Under the pieces are notes generated by a model, which worked only from the letters and a program-made list of their open reading frames with translations, was not told the DNA's origin and searched no databases. 28,943 bases of DNA from Firmicutes bacterium UBA3936 (GTDB taxonomy: Bacteria; Bacillota; Dethiobacteria; Dethiobacterales; Dethiobacteraceae), in assembly GCA_002385745.1 (NCBI GenBank), contig DGEC01000013.1, forward strand, positions 1 to 28,943. The letters run 5' to 3'. Positions 1 to 7,216 of this stretch are shown here, piece after piece (the stretch's first letter is position 1; the number at the start of each line of letters is the position of its first letter). The position numbers and the translations under genes were made by a program.

Positions 1-18
1 CCCGCTGCTTAGGCAGGT

Positions 19-47
19 TTGAGTATTGCCGGCAATTATGTTAAAAT
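19..47 (+). promoter_or_regulatory. sigma-A-type promoter in front of the OLE RNA
   Basis: A -35 box TTGAGT (19-24), a 17-base spacer and a -10 box TAAAAT (42-47) are visible. The expected transcription start is about 54-56, three to five bases before the left arm of the helix that closes the RNA (59-67). The fit of promoter and RNA 5' end supports independent transcription of the RNA, although in relatives the RNA can also be part of a longer upstream operon transcript, which this window cannot show. Confidence 0.6.
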
Positions 48-54
48 AAACTTG

Positions 55-625
55 CATTCCGTAGGTGGCGCAGTATTCTAGTTAATACGGCCGCTATCGA
101 AGACGGGCCTAAAAATCCGTTATGGGCACATCGATGAAGTTCTTGGTGCTGGCCGCCGACGCCCAGTCGGGGGCTGGTGCTGGGAGTTAAGGAGTCGGGG
201 CGATCTGCAAAGGCATGCAGGCGTTGACCCTGGCTCCGTGGAGACCCAAGTGCGTGGTGGATTACCGTAGTGGGTAAATGATTACGGCTTGGGATAGAAC
301 CTGTATGCGGTTAGCGCTGTGTACAGTGTAGCCTGCCTTGAGTGGGAGCGGTAGAGTCGGAATTTTCTGTATGAAACCGTTCTTGCAAAAGAGGCTAGGT
401 AGCGGAACCGTATTATAGAGGAAAACTCCTAGACTGTTCCCTAACGGGAGACTCGCCCGGGATTAAAGTACGGTCTGAGTGGCAATCCAGTTTCATTGCT
501 GGCGACACAATGAAATTAATCTTAAAGGGAAACTGCCCGGTTCGGCGACGTCCGGGTGATTAATTGGGAAAACCTGCTGGACCTTAAGCCGTAACGTTTA
601 CCTGGCGGGTTGCTCACCTACGGTT
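55..625 (+). ncRNA. ole: OLE RNA (ornate, large, extremophilic RNA)
   Basis: This stretch has no plausible reading frame but is rich in structure. CCGTAGGTG (59-67) is exactly complementary to CACCTACGG (615-623), so the two ends close in a 9-bp helix. Internal hairpins include 491-498 with 508-515 (8 bp), 536-540 with 552-556, and 571-577 with 605-611. The length (about 570 nt within the closing helix) and the position directly upstream of a small membrane protein gene and dxs match the OLE RNA locus known in Bacillus halodurans, Moorella and other anaerobic or extremophilic Firmicutes. OLE RNA is known to form a membrane-associated ribonucleoprotein with OapA and other Oap proteins and to affect tolerance to magnesium, short-chain alcohols and cold; its molecular action is unsettled. 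Identification rests on synteny, size and folding, not on an alignment. A group II intron fragment was considered but the closing helix and neighbours fit OLE better. Exact ends are estimates. Confidence 0.88.
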
Positions 626-684
626 TTATGATATAATTTTACATTCCGGGAAAAAATAATTGGAGGAAACCCGGCAAAGATGCA

Positions 685-715
685 GAAAGAGTTTGAGAGC
701 AAACTCTTTTCTTTT
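685..715 (+). terminator. terminator or attenuator between OLE RNA and oapA
   Basis: A perfect 10-bp hairpin (686-695 with 700-709, loop AGAG) is followed by a T-rich tract interrupted by one C (707-715). It would release transcripts after the OLE RNA and let only part of the polymerases go on into oapA. It lies between the RNA's closing helix and the GTG start of oapA. Confidence 0.7.
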
Positions 716-746
716 ATCATTACTTGCCCTTTCGAGGTGACTGCCG

Positions 747-1340
747 GTGGGATCAAAACCGGAGAAAAGAAGGCAGATACGCTGGGCTGTAGTTATTACT
801 GTTTGGACCTTTGCCCTGGCGGTTATTTTGGGTCTGATAACACAATACTTGTATTTATACATAGAATCAATGCCGGTTGCGCTGCTCATAATCCTGGCAA
901 TAATTTTTGTCGGTATTTTTTTTGACATGATCGGCACTGCCGCAGCCGCCGCCTCTGAAGCTCCGCTCCTGGCCAAGGCGTCCAAAAAAGTTTTTGGCGC
1001 CAGGGAAGCATTGTACCTGGTAAGAAACGCCGACAGACTGGCAAACTTTTCCAATGACGTGGTGGGCGATATTTCCGGCATTATCAGCGGGGGACTGGCG
1101 GCACTGCTTGTGCTGCGGCTAATTACAGCCGGTTTGGTCAGGGACAACCCGCTGACAAGTATTATAGTTACAGGTATTGTTTCCGCTTTGACAGTGGGCG
1201 GCAAGGCTTTGGGCAAAACGCTGGCCATTAAGAAATCAGAAGATATAATCCTTGCGTTTGCCGCCTTTTTGACAAAAATCAATTCTCTACTGCCCGGTAA
1301 AATATTTTTCCGGCATGAACTTCCGCCGCGGCGAAAGTGA
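747..1340 (+). CDS. oapA: OLE-associated membrane protein OapA
   Basis: A 197-residue membrane protein with a basic N terminus (KPEKRRQIR) and about four hydrophobic segments (roughly residues 13-34, 43-62, 111-130 and 136-155). Between the second and third segments lies an alanine-rich and charged stretch ending in a D-x3-D pair at residues 104 and 108, the kind of paired aspartates reported as important for OapA in Bacillus halodurans. OapA binds OLE RNA and keeps it at the membrane; mutants are sensitive to alcohol, cold and magnesium stress. The start is GTG 747, with GAGGTGA (734-740) six bases upstream and a stop codon in frame at 738, so no earlier start is possible. The stop TGA (1338-1340) lies just before the preferred dxs start, suggesting translational coupling. 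Assignment is from topology, the aspartate motif and its place between OLE RNA and dxs. Confidence 0.85.
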   Translation: MGSKPEKRRQIRWAVVITVWTFALAVILGLITQYLYLYIESMPVALLIILAIIFVGIFFDMIGTAAAAASEAPLLAKASKKVFGAREALYLVRNADRLANFSNDVVGDISGIISGGLAALLVLRLITAGLVRDNPLTSIIVTGIVSALTVGGKALGKTLAIKKSEDIILAFAAFLTKINSLLPGKIFFRHELPPRRK

Positions 1341-1350
1341 GGTGGCAGGA

Positions 1351-3270
1351 TTGTACAAATGGCTGCCGGCGATTAAAGGGCCTGCTGACTTAAAGAAACT
1401 GAATACAAAAGAATTAACCGAGCTTGCTGCCGAGATCAGGGCTTTTTTATTGGAAAATGTTTCCCGGACGGGTGGACACTTGGCGCCGAACCTGGGAGTA
1501 GTTGAACTTACCATCGCCCTGCACAGTGTTTTTGACAGCCCCAGGGATAAAATCATCTGGGACGTGGGGCACCAGAGCTACGTCCATAAACTGCTGACGG
1601 GACGACAGGCTCTTTTCCATACATTGAGACAGTATGGCGGGTTAAGCGGCTTTCCTAAATACAAGGAGAGCGAACATGATGTTTTCGGGACGGGACACAG
1701 TTCAACATCGATCTCGGCCGCGCTTGGCCTGGCCAAGGCCCGCGATTTGTCCGGCGAGGATTATTGCGTACTTGCCGTTATCGGCGACGGGGCCATGGGT
1801 GGAGGAATGGCCTTTGAGGCCCTGAATCATGCCGGTGACAGCAGGACCGATCTGATAGTTGTTTTAAATGACAATGAAATGTCAATATCCCATAATGTGG
1901 GGGGACTTGCCGCCTACCTGGAAAGGATACGGACAGACCCCAAATACACCCGCCTGAAGGCCGATTTGGAGGAGATAATTAAGAGGATACCGGCTATCGG
2001 GGACAGGGTGGTAAAATCGCTGGAACGCTTGAAAGATGCGGTTAAAACACTGATTGTGCCCGGGATGCTGTTTGAAGAGCTGGGATTTACCTATCTCGGG
2101 CCGGTTAACGGGCACAACCTGGGGAGGCTGCAGGGCATTTTGCGAAGGGCGAAAAAATTAAAGGGGCCGGTTCTGGTGCATGTGCTGACAACAAAGGGCA
2201 AAGGATTTGCCTTTGCCGAAAACAACCCCGATTTTTATCACGGGGTGGCGCCCTTTGACCCGCGCAATCCTCCCGTTCCCGCAAGCAGCCACCAAAATGA
2301 CACCTATACCGGTGTTTTCGCCCGATCACTGGTTAAATTTGCCGAAAAAAATGAAAAAATACTGGCAATAACCGCCGCCATGTCTGCGGGCACGGGACTG
2401 GACTTTTTTGCCCGGAAATTCCCGCAGCGTTTTTTTGATGTTGGTATAGCCGAGCAGCACGCCGTTACCTTTGCCGCCGGCCTGGCCCGCGCCGGCTATC
2501 GGCCTGTTGTAGCCGTTTATTCTACTTTTCTGCAGCGGGCCTATGACCAGATTGTTCATGATGTCTGCCTGCAGGAGCTGCCGGTCCTTTTTGCCCTGGA
2601 CAGGGCCGGTGTGGTGGGGGAAGACGGTGAAACACACCACGGTTCATTTGATATCTCCTACCTGCGTCATGTCCCGAACATGGCAATCATGGCTCCCCGG
2701 GACGGCAATATGCTGCAGCATTTACTGTTTACTGCCCTTGCCCATGACGGACCGGCCGCCCTGCGCTATCCCCGCGGTGCGTGTCCGGCGGGTGTGCCGG
2801 AAGAAGAGCCGAAGCTTTTACCCTGGGGGCGGGGTGAAATGCTGCGCAAGGGGCGCGATGTAACAATCCTGGCTTGCGGCACAATGGTGGCTCCGGCGCT
2901 GGAAGCGGCGGAGTACCTGGGGAAAAAGGGGATTTCCGTTGCCGTTGCCGACCTGATTTTTCTAAAGCCCTTGGACAGTGAGCTTGTAATGCAGGCAGCC
3001 CTGGCAAGCCGGTTTGGCCTTGTAACCGTTGAGGAAAACGCCCTGGCAGGCGGTCTGGGCTCGGCGGTGCTGGAACTGCTGGAGGAGAACGATATAAACA
3101 ATATAAAAATAAAGAGGCTTGGAATTCCCGACAGTTTCGTTCCGCACGGCAGCAGGGAACGGCTGCTGAAGCACCTTGGCCTGACAACGGGAAACATTGT
3201 CAATGCCTGCCTGGCGCTGGCTGGACACAAGAGGAAGAAGATATCATGGCTGCAGAGCGGAAAAGACTAG
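1351..3270 (+). CDS. dxs: 1-deoxy-D-xylulose-5-phosphate synthase
   Basis: Condenses pyruvate and glyceraldehyde 3-phosphate to 1-deoxyxylulose 5-phosphate with thiamine diphosphate, the first step of the MEP isoprenoid pathway, in the cytoplasm. About 639 residues, normal for Dxs. The thiamine diphosphate/Mg motif is GDG at 145-147 with NDN at 173-175. Substrate-site histidines are in GHQSYVHKLLTGR near the N terminus, and the catalytic glutamate is E368 in GIAEQHAV. I prefer TTG 1351 as start: it gives the family N terminus MYKWLPAIKGPADLKKL and follows AGTGAGGTGG by about five bases. ATG 1315 is in frame but overlaps oapA and has no clear ribosome site. The 3' end overlaps tlyA by 25 bases. 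Its neighbourhood to OLE RNA is conserved in OLE-bearing Firmicutes, but why is unknown. Confidence 0.96.
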   Translation: MYKWLPAIKGPADLKKLNTKELTELAAEIRAFLLENVSRTGGHLAPNLGVVELTIALHSVFDSPRDKIIWDVGHQSYVHKLLTGRQALFHTLRQYGGLSGFPKYKESEHDVFGTGHSSTSISAALGLAKARDLSGEDYCVLAVIGDGAMGGGMAFEALNHAGDSRTDLIVVLNDNEMSISHNVGGLAAYLERIRTDPKYTRLKADLEEIIKRIPAIGDRVVKSLERLKDAVKTLIVPGMLFEELGFTYLGPVNGHNLGRLQGILRRAKKLKGPVLVHVLTTKGKGFAFAENNPDFYHGVAPFDPRNPPVPASSHQNDTYTGVFARSLVKFAEKNEKILAITAAMSAGTGLDFFARKFPQRFFDVGIAEQHAVTFAAGLARAGYRPVVAVYSTFLQRAYDQIVHDVCLQELPVLFALDRAGVVGEDGETHHGSFDISYLRHVPNMAIMAPRDGNMLQHLLFTALAHDGPAALRYPRGACPAGVPEEEPKLLPWGRGEMLRKGRDVTILACGTMVAPALEAAEYLGKKGISVAVADLIFLKPLDSELVMQAALASRFGLVTVEENALAGGLGSAVLELLEENDINNIKIKRLGIPDSFVPHGSRERLLKHLGLTTGNIVNACLALAGHKRKKISWLQSGKD

Positions 3271-4046
3271 ATATACTGCTTGCCGAGCGCGGCATTTTTG
3301 CCAGTCGTTCAGCGGCCAAGGCGGCTATCAAGGCCGGTCTTGTCAGTATAGACGGGCAAAGGGCGGAAAAACCGGGTATGCAGGTTAGAAGCGATGCCGT
3401 GGTGGAGGTCAAGGAACTGCCACGTTATGTGTCCCGGGGCGGTTTGAAGCTGGAAAAGGCTTTATCTTGCTTTGGCATTGACCTGGCAGGAAGGACTGCC
3501 ATGGATGTGGGTGCCTCCACAGGCGGGTTTACCGACTGCATGCTGCAGCATGGAGCCGCCAAGGTATACAGCATTGATGTGGGATACAATCAATTTGACT
3601 GGAGACTGCGCCAAGACAGGCGGGTGGTACTGCTGGAAAGAACAAACATACGCTATCTGCCGCCTGAGGCAATTCCGGAAGCGGTGGATTTTGCGGCAGT
3701 TGATGTATCCTTCATTTCCCTGGAACTGGTGCTCCCGGCTCTGAAAAGAATAGGCGTGGGGGAGATTGTCGTCCTCGTTAAGCCGCAGTTTGAAGTCGGC
3801 AAAGGGCAGGTCGGGAAAAGAGGAGTGGTACGGGAACCTGAAAAGCACTACTCCGTTCTGCATAAGCTGGCAGCGGTTGCCGGCGGGCTCGGATATGCCG
3901 TAATCAATGCCACCTTTTCACCTGTACGCGGGCCTGAGGGGAATATTGAATATCTGCTTCACCTGCGCAAGGAAAAGGATTCCGGCCAGGTTAAGCTGCC
4001 CGACTTTAAGGGGATAATTAAAGAAGCCCGGCAAGTTCTTGCCTGA
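3246..4046 (+). CDS. tlyA: TlyA family rRNA (cytidine-2'-O)-methyltransferase, YqxC-like
   Basis: 266 residues. An S4 RNA-binding domain (about 5-65, beginning RLDILLAERG) is followed by an FtsJ-type Rossmann methyltransferase. The S-adenosylmethionine loop is DVGASTGGFTD (87-97), with D111 in SIDVGYNQ and the VKPQFEVGKGQVGKRGVVR block later in the fold. TlyA proteins of Actinobacteria methylate cytidines of 16S and 23S rRNA and some have been called haemolysins; the Firmicutes YqxC branch is less studied, so the rRNA target is inference. GAGGAAG at about 3230-3236 serves the ATG 3246 start inside the end of dxs. The order dxs-tlyA is conserved across Firmicutes. Confidence 0.93.
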   Translation: MAAERKRLDILLAERGIFASRSAAKAAIKAGLVSIDGQRAEKPGMQVRSDAVVEVKELPRYVSRGGLKLEKALSCFGIDLAGRTAMDVGASTGGFTDCMLQHGAAKVYSIDVGYNQFDWRLRQDRRVVLLERTNIRYLPPEAIPEAVDFAAVDVSFISLELVLPALKRIGVGEIVVLVKPQFEVGKGQVGKRGVVREPEKHYSVLHKLAAVAGGLGYAVINATFSPVRGPEGNIEYLLHLRKEKDSGQVKLPDFKGIIKEARQVLA

Positions 4047-4091
4047 AAAGGAAACCTGCCCCGCATGTCGAAATAAACAACCGGGCGGGTG

Positions 4092-4511
4092 ATGGTATTG
4101 GAGACAAGGGACTGGATTATACTGGCCGTAATAGCCATCGCTGCTTTTTTCTGGTGGCTGAAAAACAGGACGGTAAAAATAAGTGGCAAAAAAGTTGCGG
4201 CTTCCCGGAGTAAAACAGTGAGATTTCTTGAGGAGGCAGGCTATGAGGTTATAAAAGCAGGGCCTGCCGTTGTTGTACGGATGACTGTTGACGGGCGGCC
4301 TTATTCCTTTGAAGTGAAAAGTGATTACCTGGCAAGGAAAAGCGGGCGCCTGTTCCTGGTCAAGGTAAAGCGCGATAAAAGGCAGGTACGATTGCAGTCA
4401 AAACAGTGGCGCACAAGCCTGCTGCAGGATGTCCTGGCTTTTCGGGCCGACGGCGTAATAATGGTTTATCCGGAAAAAGAAAAATTGCAGGAAATTATTT
4501 TCCGCATCTGA
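4092..4511 (+). CDS. membrane-anchored protein of unknown function, possibly nuclease-fold
   Basis: 139 residues (140 if the GTG at 4089 is used; neither start has a convincing ribosome site). The N terminus has one transmembrane segment (about residues 8-23, DWIILAVIAIAAFFWW) and a basic stop-transfer KNR. The soluble part is basic, with two beta-rich blocks: a VRMTVDGRPYSFEVKSDYLARKSG segment in pieces, then LFLVKVKRDKRQVRL. The D-x(10)-VKVK layout recalls the PD-(D/E)XK nuclease core (D...ExK), but a lysine stands where the acidic residue should be, so activity is doubtful. It lies 12 bases before nadK and 45 bases after tlyA, so it is probably in the same operon. I do not recognise a named family. 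Confidence 0.75.
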   Translation: MVLETRDWIILAVIAIAAFFWWLKNRTVKISGKKVAASRSKTVRFLEEAGYEVIKAGPAVVVRMTVDGRPYSFEVKSDYLARKSGRLFLVKVKRDKRQVRLQSKQWRTSLLQDVLAFRADGVIMVYPEKEKLQEIIFRI

Positions 4512-4523
4512 CAGGAGGAACAT

Positions 4524-5402
4524 ATGAAAGGCTTAGGCATTGTCCTCAACTGGCAAAAAAGGCGGGAAGCCGGCGATATGGTAAAAAGAATCCTTGCTTT
4601 CTGCCGCAAGCATCAAATTGCCGTTTATCTGGCAGAATCCACTGAAGCGGAGCCTGTGGAGGGAATGGAGCTGCTGCGGCCGGAGGAATTCGCCGGTCAT
4701 GCCGATGCGGTTATCGTTTTGGGGGGAGACGGAACAATTCTGCGCGCAGCACATCTTTTTAAAGGCACAAGCCTGCCGCTATTGGGCGTTAATCTTGGTC
4801 AAATGGGATTCCTGGCCGAAGTGGAACCGCCGCTTTTGGAAGCTGCTTTGCAGCAGCTTCTGGACGGAGATTACAGAATCAGGTACTGCCTAATGCTTTC
4901 CGCACTTGTTTACAGGGATGAGAGGGTTATCGCCGAGTACACGGCGCTGAATGACGTTGTCATCAGCCGGGGTTCTTCCTCGCGCATTGTTTATCTTGAT
5001 ACTTATGTCAACAATAAACATCTGGAGACTTACCCGAGCGACGGTATAATTATTGCCACGCCAACCGGTTCTACCGGCTATTCCCTTTCTGCAGGCGGCC
5101 CCATTGTCAATCCCGCACTTGATGTGATGATCATAACGCCAATCTGCCCTCACCTGTTGCACCACCGTTCGGTGATTGTCTCGAGCAGCGAGAGGGTTTC
5201 CGTTCACCCCTGGACAAAACAGGCGGACATTCAACTGATAGTTGACGGGCAAATTGTTTTAACACTGCAGGACAACGATATAGTGCAGATTACCCGTTCC
5301 CCGCTGACAACACAGCTTATAGAGCTGCAGGGAACCGATTTTTACACGCTGTTGCATCACAAATTATCCAAGGTAATCAGCCGTGAACCGGAAAGGATGT
5401 AG
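4524..5402 (+). CDS. nadK: NAD kinase
   Basis: 292 residues. Phosphorylates NAD to NADP in the cytoplasm with ATP or polyphosphate. Family motifs are clear: GGDG at 67-70 (GGDGTILRAAH), the ND pair in ALNDVVISRG (141-150), and the glycine-rich block TPTGSTGYSLSAGGP (179-193), followed by ITPICPHLL and RSVIV. The start ATG 4524 has AGGAGG about six bases ahead. It ends only six bases before recN; in many Firmicutes argR/ahrC sits in that gap, and it is missing here. Confidence 0.96.
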   Translation: MKGLGIVLNWQKRREAGDMVKRILAFCRKHQIAVYLAESTEAEPVEGMELLRPEEFAGHADAVIVLGGDGTILRAAHLFKGTSLPLLGVNLGQMGFLAEVEPPLLEAALQQLLDGDYRIRYCLMLSALVYRDERVIAEYTALNDVVISRGSSSRIVYLDTYVNNKHLETYPSDGIIIATPTGSTGYSLSAGGPIVNPALDVMIITPICPHLLHHRSVIVSSSERVSVHPWTKQADIQLIVDGQIVLTLQDNDIVQITRSPLTTQLIELQGTDFYTLLHHKLSKVISREPERM

Positions 5403-5408
5403 TCTTTT

Positions 5409-7049
5409 ATGCTGCGAGTTTTGGAAGTCAGCAATCTGGCCTTAATGGATAATTTGATATTTTATCCTGAAAGCGGATTAAATGTAATTACCGGTGAAAC
5501 AGGTGCCGGCAAATCAATGCTTCTGACTGCTCTCAGCTTGCTTTTGGGTGAAAGGGCTGCGGGAGAGATAGTTCGCAGCGGAGAAGAAAGCGCAATGATA
5601 CAGGCGGTTTTTACCTGCCGGTCGGACGACGGCGGGGAAAATGAAATAATTTTCAGCCGTGAAATACGGCGCAATGGTCCTAATATCTGCCGTTTAAACG
5701 GCAGGGTGGAGCCGCTGGGGAAGATGGCGGAAGAGGGACAGCGTCTTGTGGATTTGCACGCCCAAAACAGGCAGCAGTCGCTGCTTTCTCCGGCAACGCA
5801 GCGGGATTTGCTGGATACCTACGGAGGCAGGGAACTGGCAGCGGCAAGGCAAAAGACAAGTGAACTGTACGGCAAATTGCGGGAACTGGAAGAGTTGCTA
5901 GCCGCTTTGGGAGGCGATGAACAAGCAGCGGCGCGCCAGGAAGATTTTCTGCGTTTTCAGCTGGAGGAAATAGAAAAGGCCGCTTTGTCCGCCGCCGAGG
6001 AGGAAGAACTGGAAGCAACCCGCAGGCGCCTTTACCATGCCAGGCAACTGCTGGAGAGTACAGGAAAGATTTATGACGGGTTATATGAAGGCGCCTATGG
6101 GGGAACGGTGGTGGACAGGCTGGGTATTGTGGAAAAGGAACTGGCGGCGGCCGCTTCGCTGGACGAATCTTTAAATGCTGTACTCCAACAGGTAGAAAGC
6201 GCGGCGGAACAGCTGAAAGAAGCCGCACGCGACCTGCTCCGCTACCGGGAAAGTATTACCATAGATGAACAACTGCTTGTGGAAATTGACGAGAGGCTTG
6301 AGGTATACAGGCGGCTGAAGAAAAAATACGGTCCCACCGTGGATGATGTACACAAACTGGCGGAAAAGCTGCGGGAGGAGCTGGCGGAACTGGAGGGACG
6401 CAGCACCAGAAGGGAAGCCGCGGAAGCGGAAATTGCCCGTACGGCCGCAGAGCTGGAAAAGGCCGCAAAAGTTTTGTCCAAACTGCGGCAGGAAGCGGCG
6501 GCACGGCTTACAGAGCGGGTTAATGAAGCCTTGCAGAGCCTTGATCTCAAGGGCGCCCGGTTTTTTGCCGGGGTTGAACCGCGGGAAAAGTGTACTGCCA
6601 CAGGTTGTGATTTTATTGATTTCAAGCTGACGACAAATGTGGGCGAGCCTTTGCGCCCCTTGGCAAAAGCTGCCTCGGGGGGCGAAATTTCACGGGTAAT
6701 GCTTGCCATTAAAAGTGTCCTGGCGGAGCAGGATAAAGTGGAAACCCTCATCTTTGATGAAATAGACGCCGGTATAGACGGTATAACGGTTAAGGCGGTG
6801 GCGGAAAAACTGAAACAGCTGGCAAGGCACAGGCAGATCATCTGCGTAACCCATCAGCCGATAATTGCCGCCGCTGCGGACTGCCATTTTATGATTTACA
6901 AGGAAAACCGGGGCGGCCGGACAGTTACCGGAATACAGCGGTTGCAAGGAAAAAGCAGGGAGGAAGAGATTGCCCGCATGCTCGGGGACAGAGGCGGCAT
7001 CGCCATCGAGCATGCCCGCAAATTGCTTGCAGAATGGCGGAAAAACTAA
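5409..7049 (+). CDS. recN: DNA repair protein RecN
   Basis: 546 residues, an SMC-like ATPase that gathers and holds broken DNA ends in double-strand break repair. Walker A is GETGAGKS (29-36); a long coiled-coil middle rich in E, A, L and R runs from about 130 to 380; the ABC signature SGGEISR begins at 423; Walker B LIFDEIDAG is at 447-455, followed by a VTHQPIIAA switch segment. Length and layout are standard. The start ATG 5409 follows nadK by six bases, with a GGAAAGGA purine run at the nadK end as ribosome site. It is the last gene of the dxs-recN run: a 165-base gap with promoter signals follows. Confidence 0.96.
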   Translation: MLRVLEVSNLALMDNLIFYPESGLNVITGETGAGKSMLLTALSLLLGERAAGEIVRSGEESAMIQAVFTCRSDDGGENEIIFSREIRRNGPNICRLNGRVEPLGKMAEEGQRLVDLHAQNRQQSLLSPATQRDLLDTYGGRELAAARQKTSELYGKLRELEELLAALGGDEQAAARQEDFLRFQLEEIEKAALSAAEEEELEATRRRLYHARQLLESTGKIYDGLYEGAYGGTVVDRLGIVEKELAAAASLDESLNAVLQQVESAAEQLKEAARDLLRYRESITIDEQLLVEIDERLEVYRRLKKKYGPTVDDVHKLAEKLREELAELEGRSTRREAAEAEIARTAAELEKAAKVLSKLRQEAAARLTERVNEALQSLDLKGARFFAGVEPREKCTATGCDFIDFKLTTNVGEPLRPLAKAASGGEISRVMLAIKSVLAEQDKVETLIFDEIDAGIDGITVKAVAEKLKQLARHRQIICVTHQPIIAAAADCHFMIYKENRGGRTVTGIQRLQGKSREEEIARMLGDRGGIAIEHARKLLAEWRKN

Positions 7050-7069
7050 ATTAAAACAATAATTTTTCT

Positions 7070-7097
7070 TTGACAGCTTACCCAGAAGATGCATTAT
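7070..7097 (+). promoter_or_regulatory. possible promoter for spoIVB
   Basis: TTGACA (7070-7075, a perfect sigma-A -35 box), a 16-base spacer and CATTAT (7092-7097, 4 of 6 -10 bases). A forespore sigma-G promoter is expected for spoIVB from Bacillus; TGTATAA (7115-7121) with TATCTTA (7139-7145) is a poor candidate for that. Which of them is used cannot be decided here. Confidence 0.35.
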
Positions 7098-7131
7098 TTT
7101 TATGTTAACTTAATTGTATAAAAATATTTAA

Positions 7132-7216
7132 GCGCGGTTATCTTATGAATACGCTTCACTTCATTTTCTTTTGGAGGTGATTGTTCATCAGCTGCGACAA
7201 GGAGTGATAACCGCGT
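7132..7216 (+). promoter_or_regulatory. long-range stem over the spoIVB start codon
   Basis: CGCGGTTATC (7133-7142) is perfectly complementary to GATAACCGCG (7206-7215), with a further G-U pair 7132-7216. The right arm runs into the GTG start codon (7215-7217) and lies just after the ribosome site AAGGAG (7199-7204). In the 63-base loop is a second, stronger ribosome site GGAGGTGA (7173-7180), followed by a very short frame TTG 7181 to TGA 7207. This could be a translational control element or a protein operator; its role is inferred only from the pairing. Confidence 0.4.

Noticed and set aside
1..640. Group II intron fragment as an explanation of the noncoding start
   Set aside because: No intron-encoded protein, no recognisable domain V, and the closing helix plus OapA-dxs context fit OLE RNA.
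680..925. 81-residue frame between OLE RNA and oapA
   Set aside because: It contains the terminator-like hairpin, overlaps oapA in another frame, its ribosome site is 13 bases away, and the translation shows no domain.
626..1282. Antisense 218-residue frame over oapA
   Set aside because: It is a shadow of a membrane-protein gene, low-complexity in serine and alanine, and has no ribosome site.
2729..3230. Antisense frames over the end of dxs
   Set aside because: Proline-, serine- and arginine-rich translations typical of reverse frames of GC-balanced genes; dxs covers the region fully.
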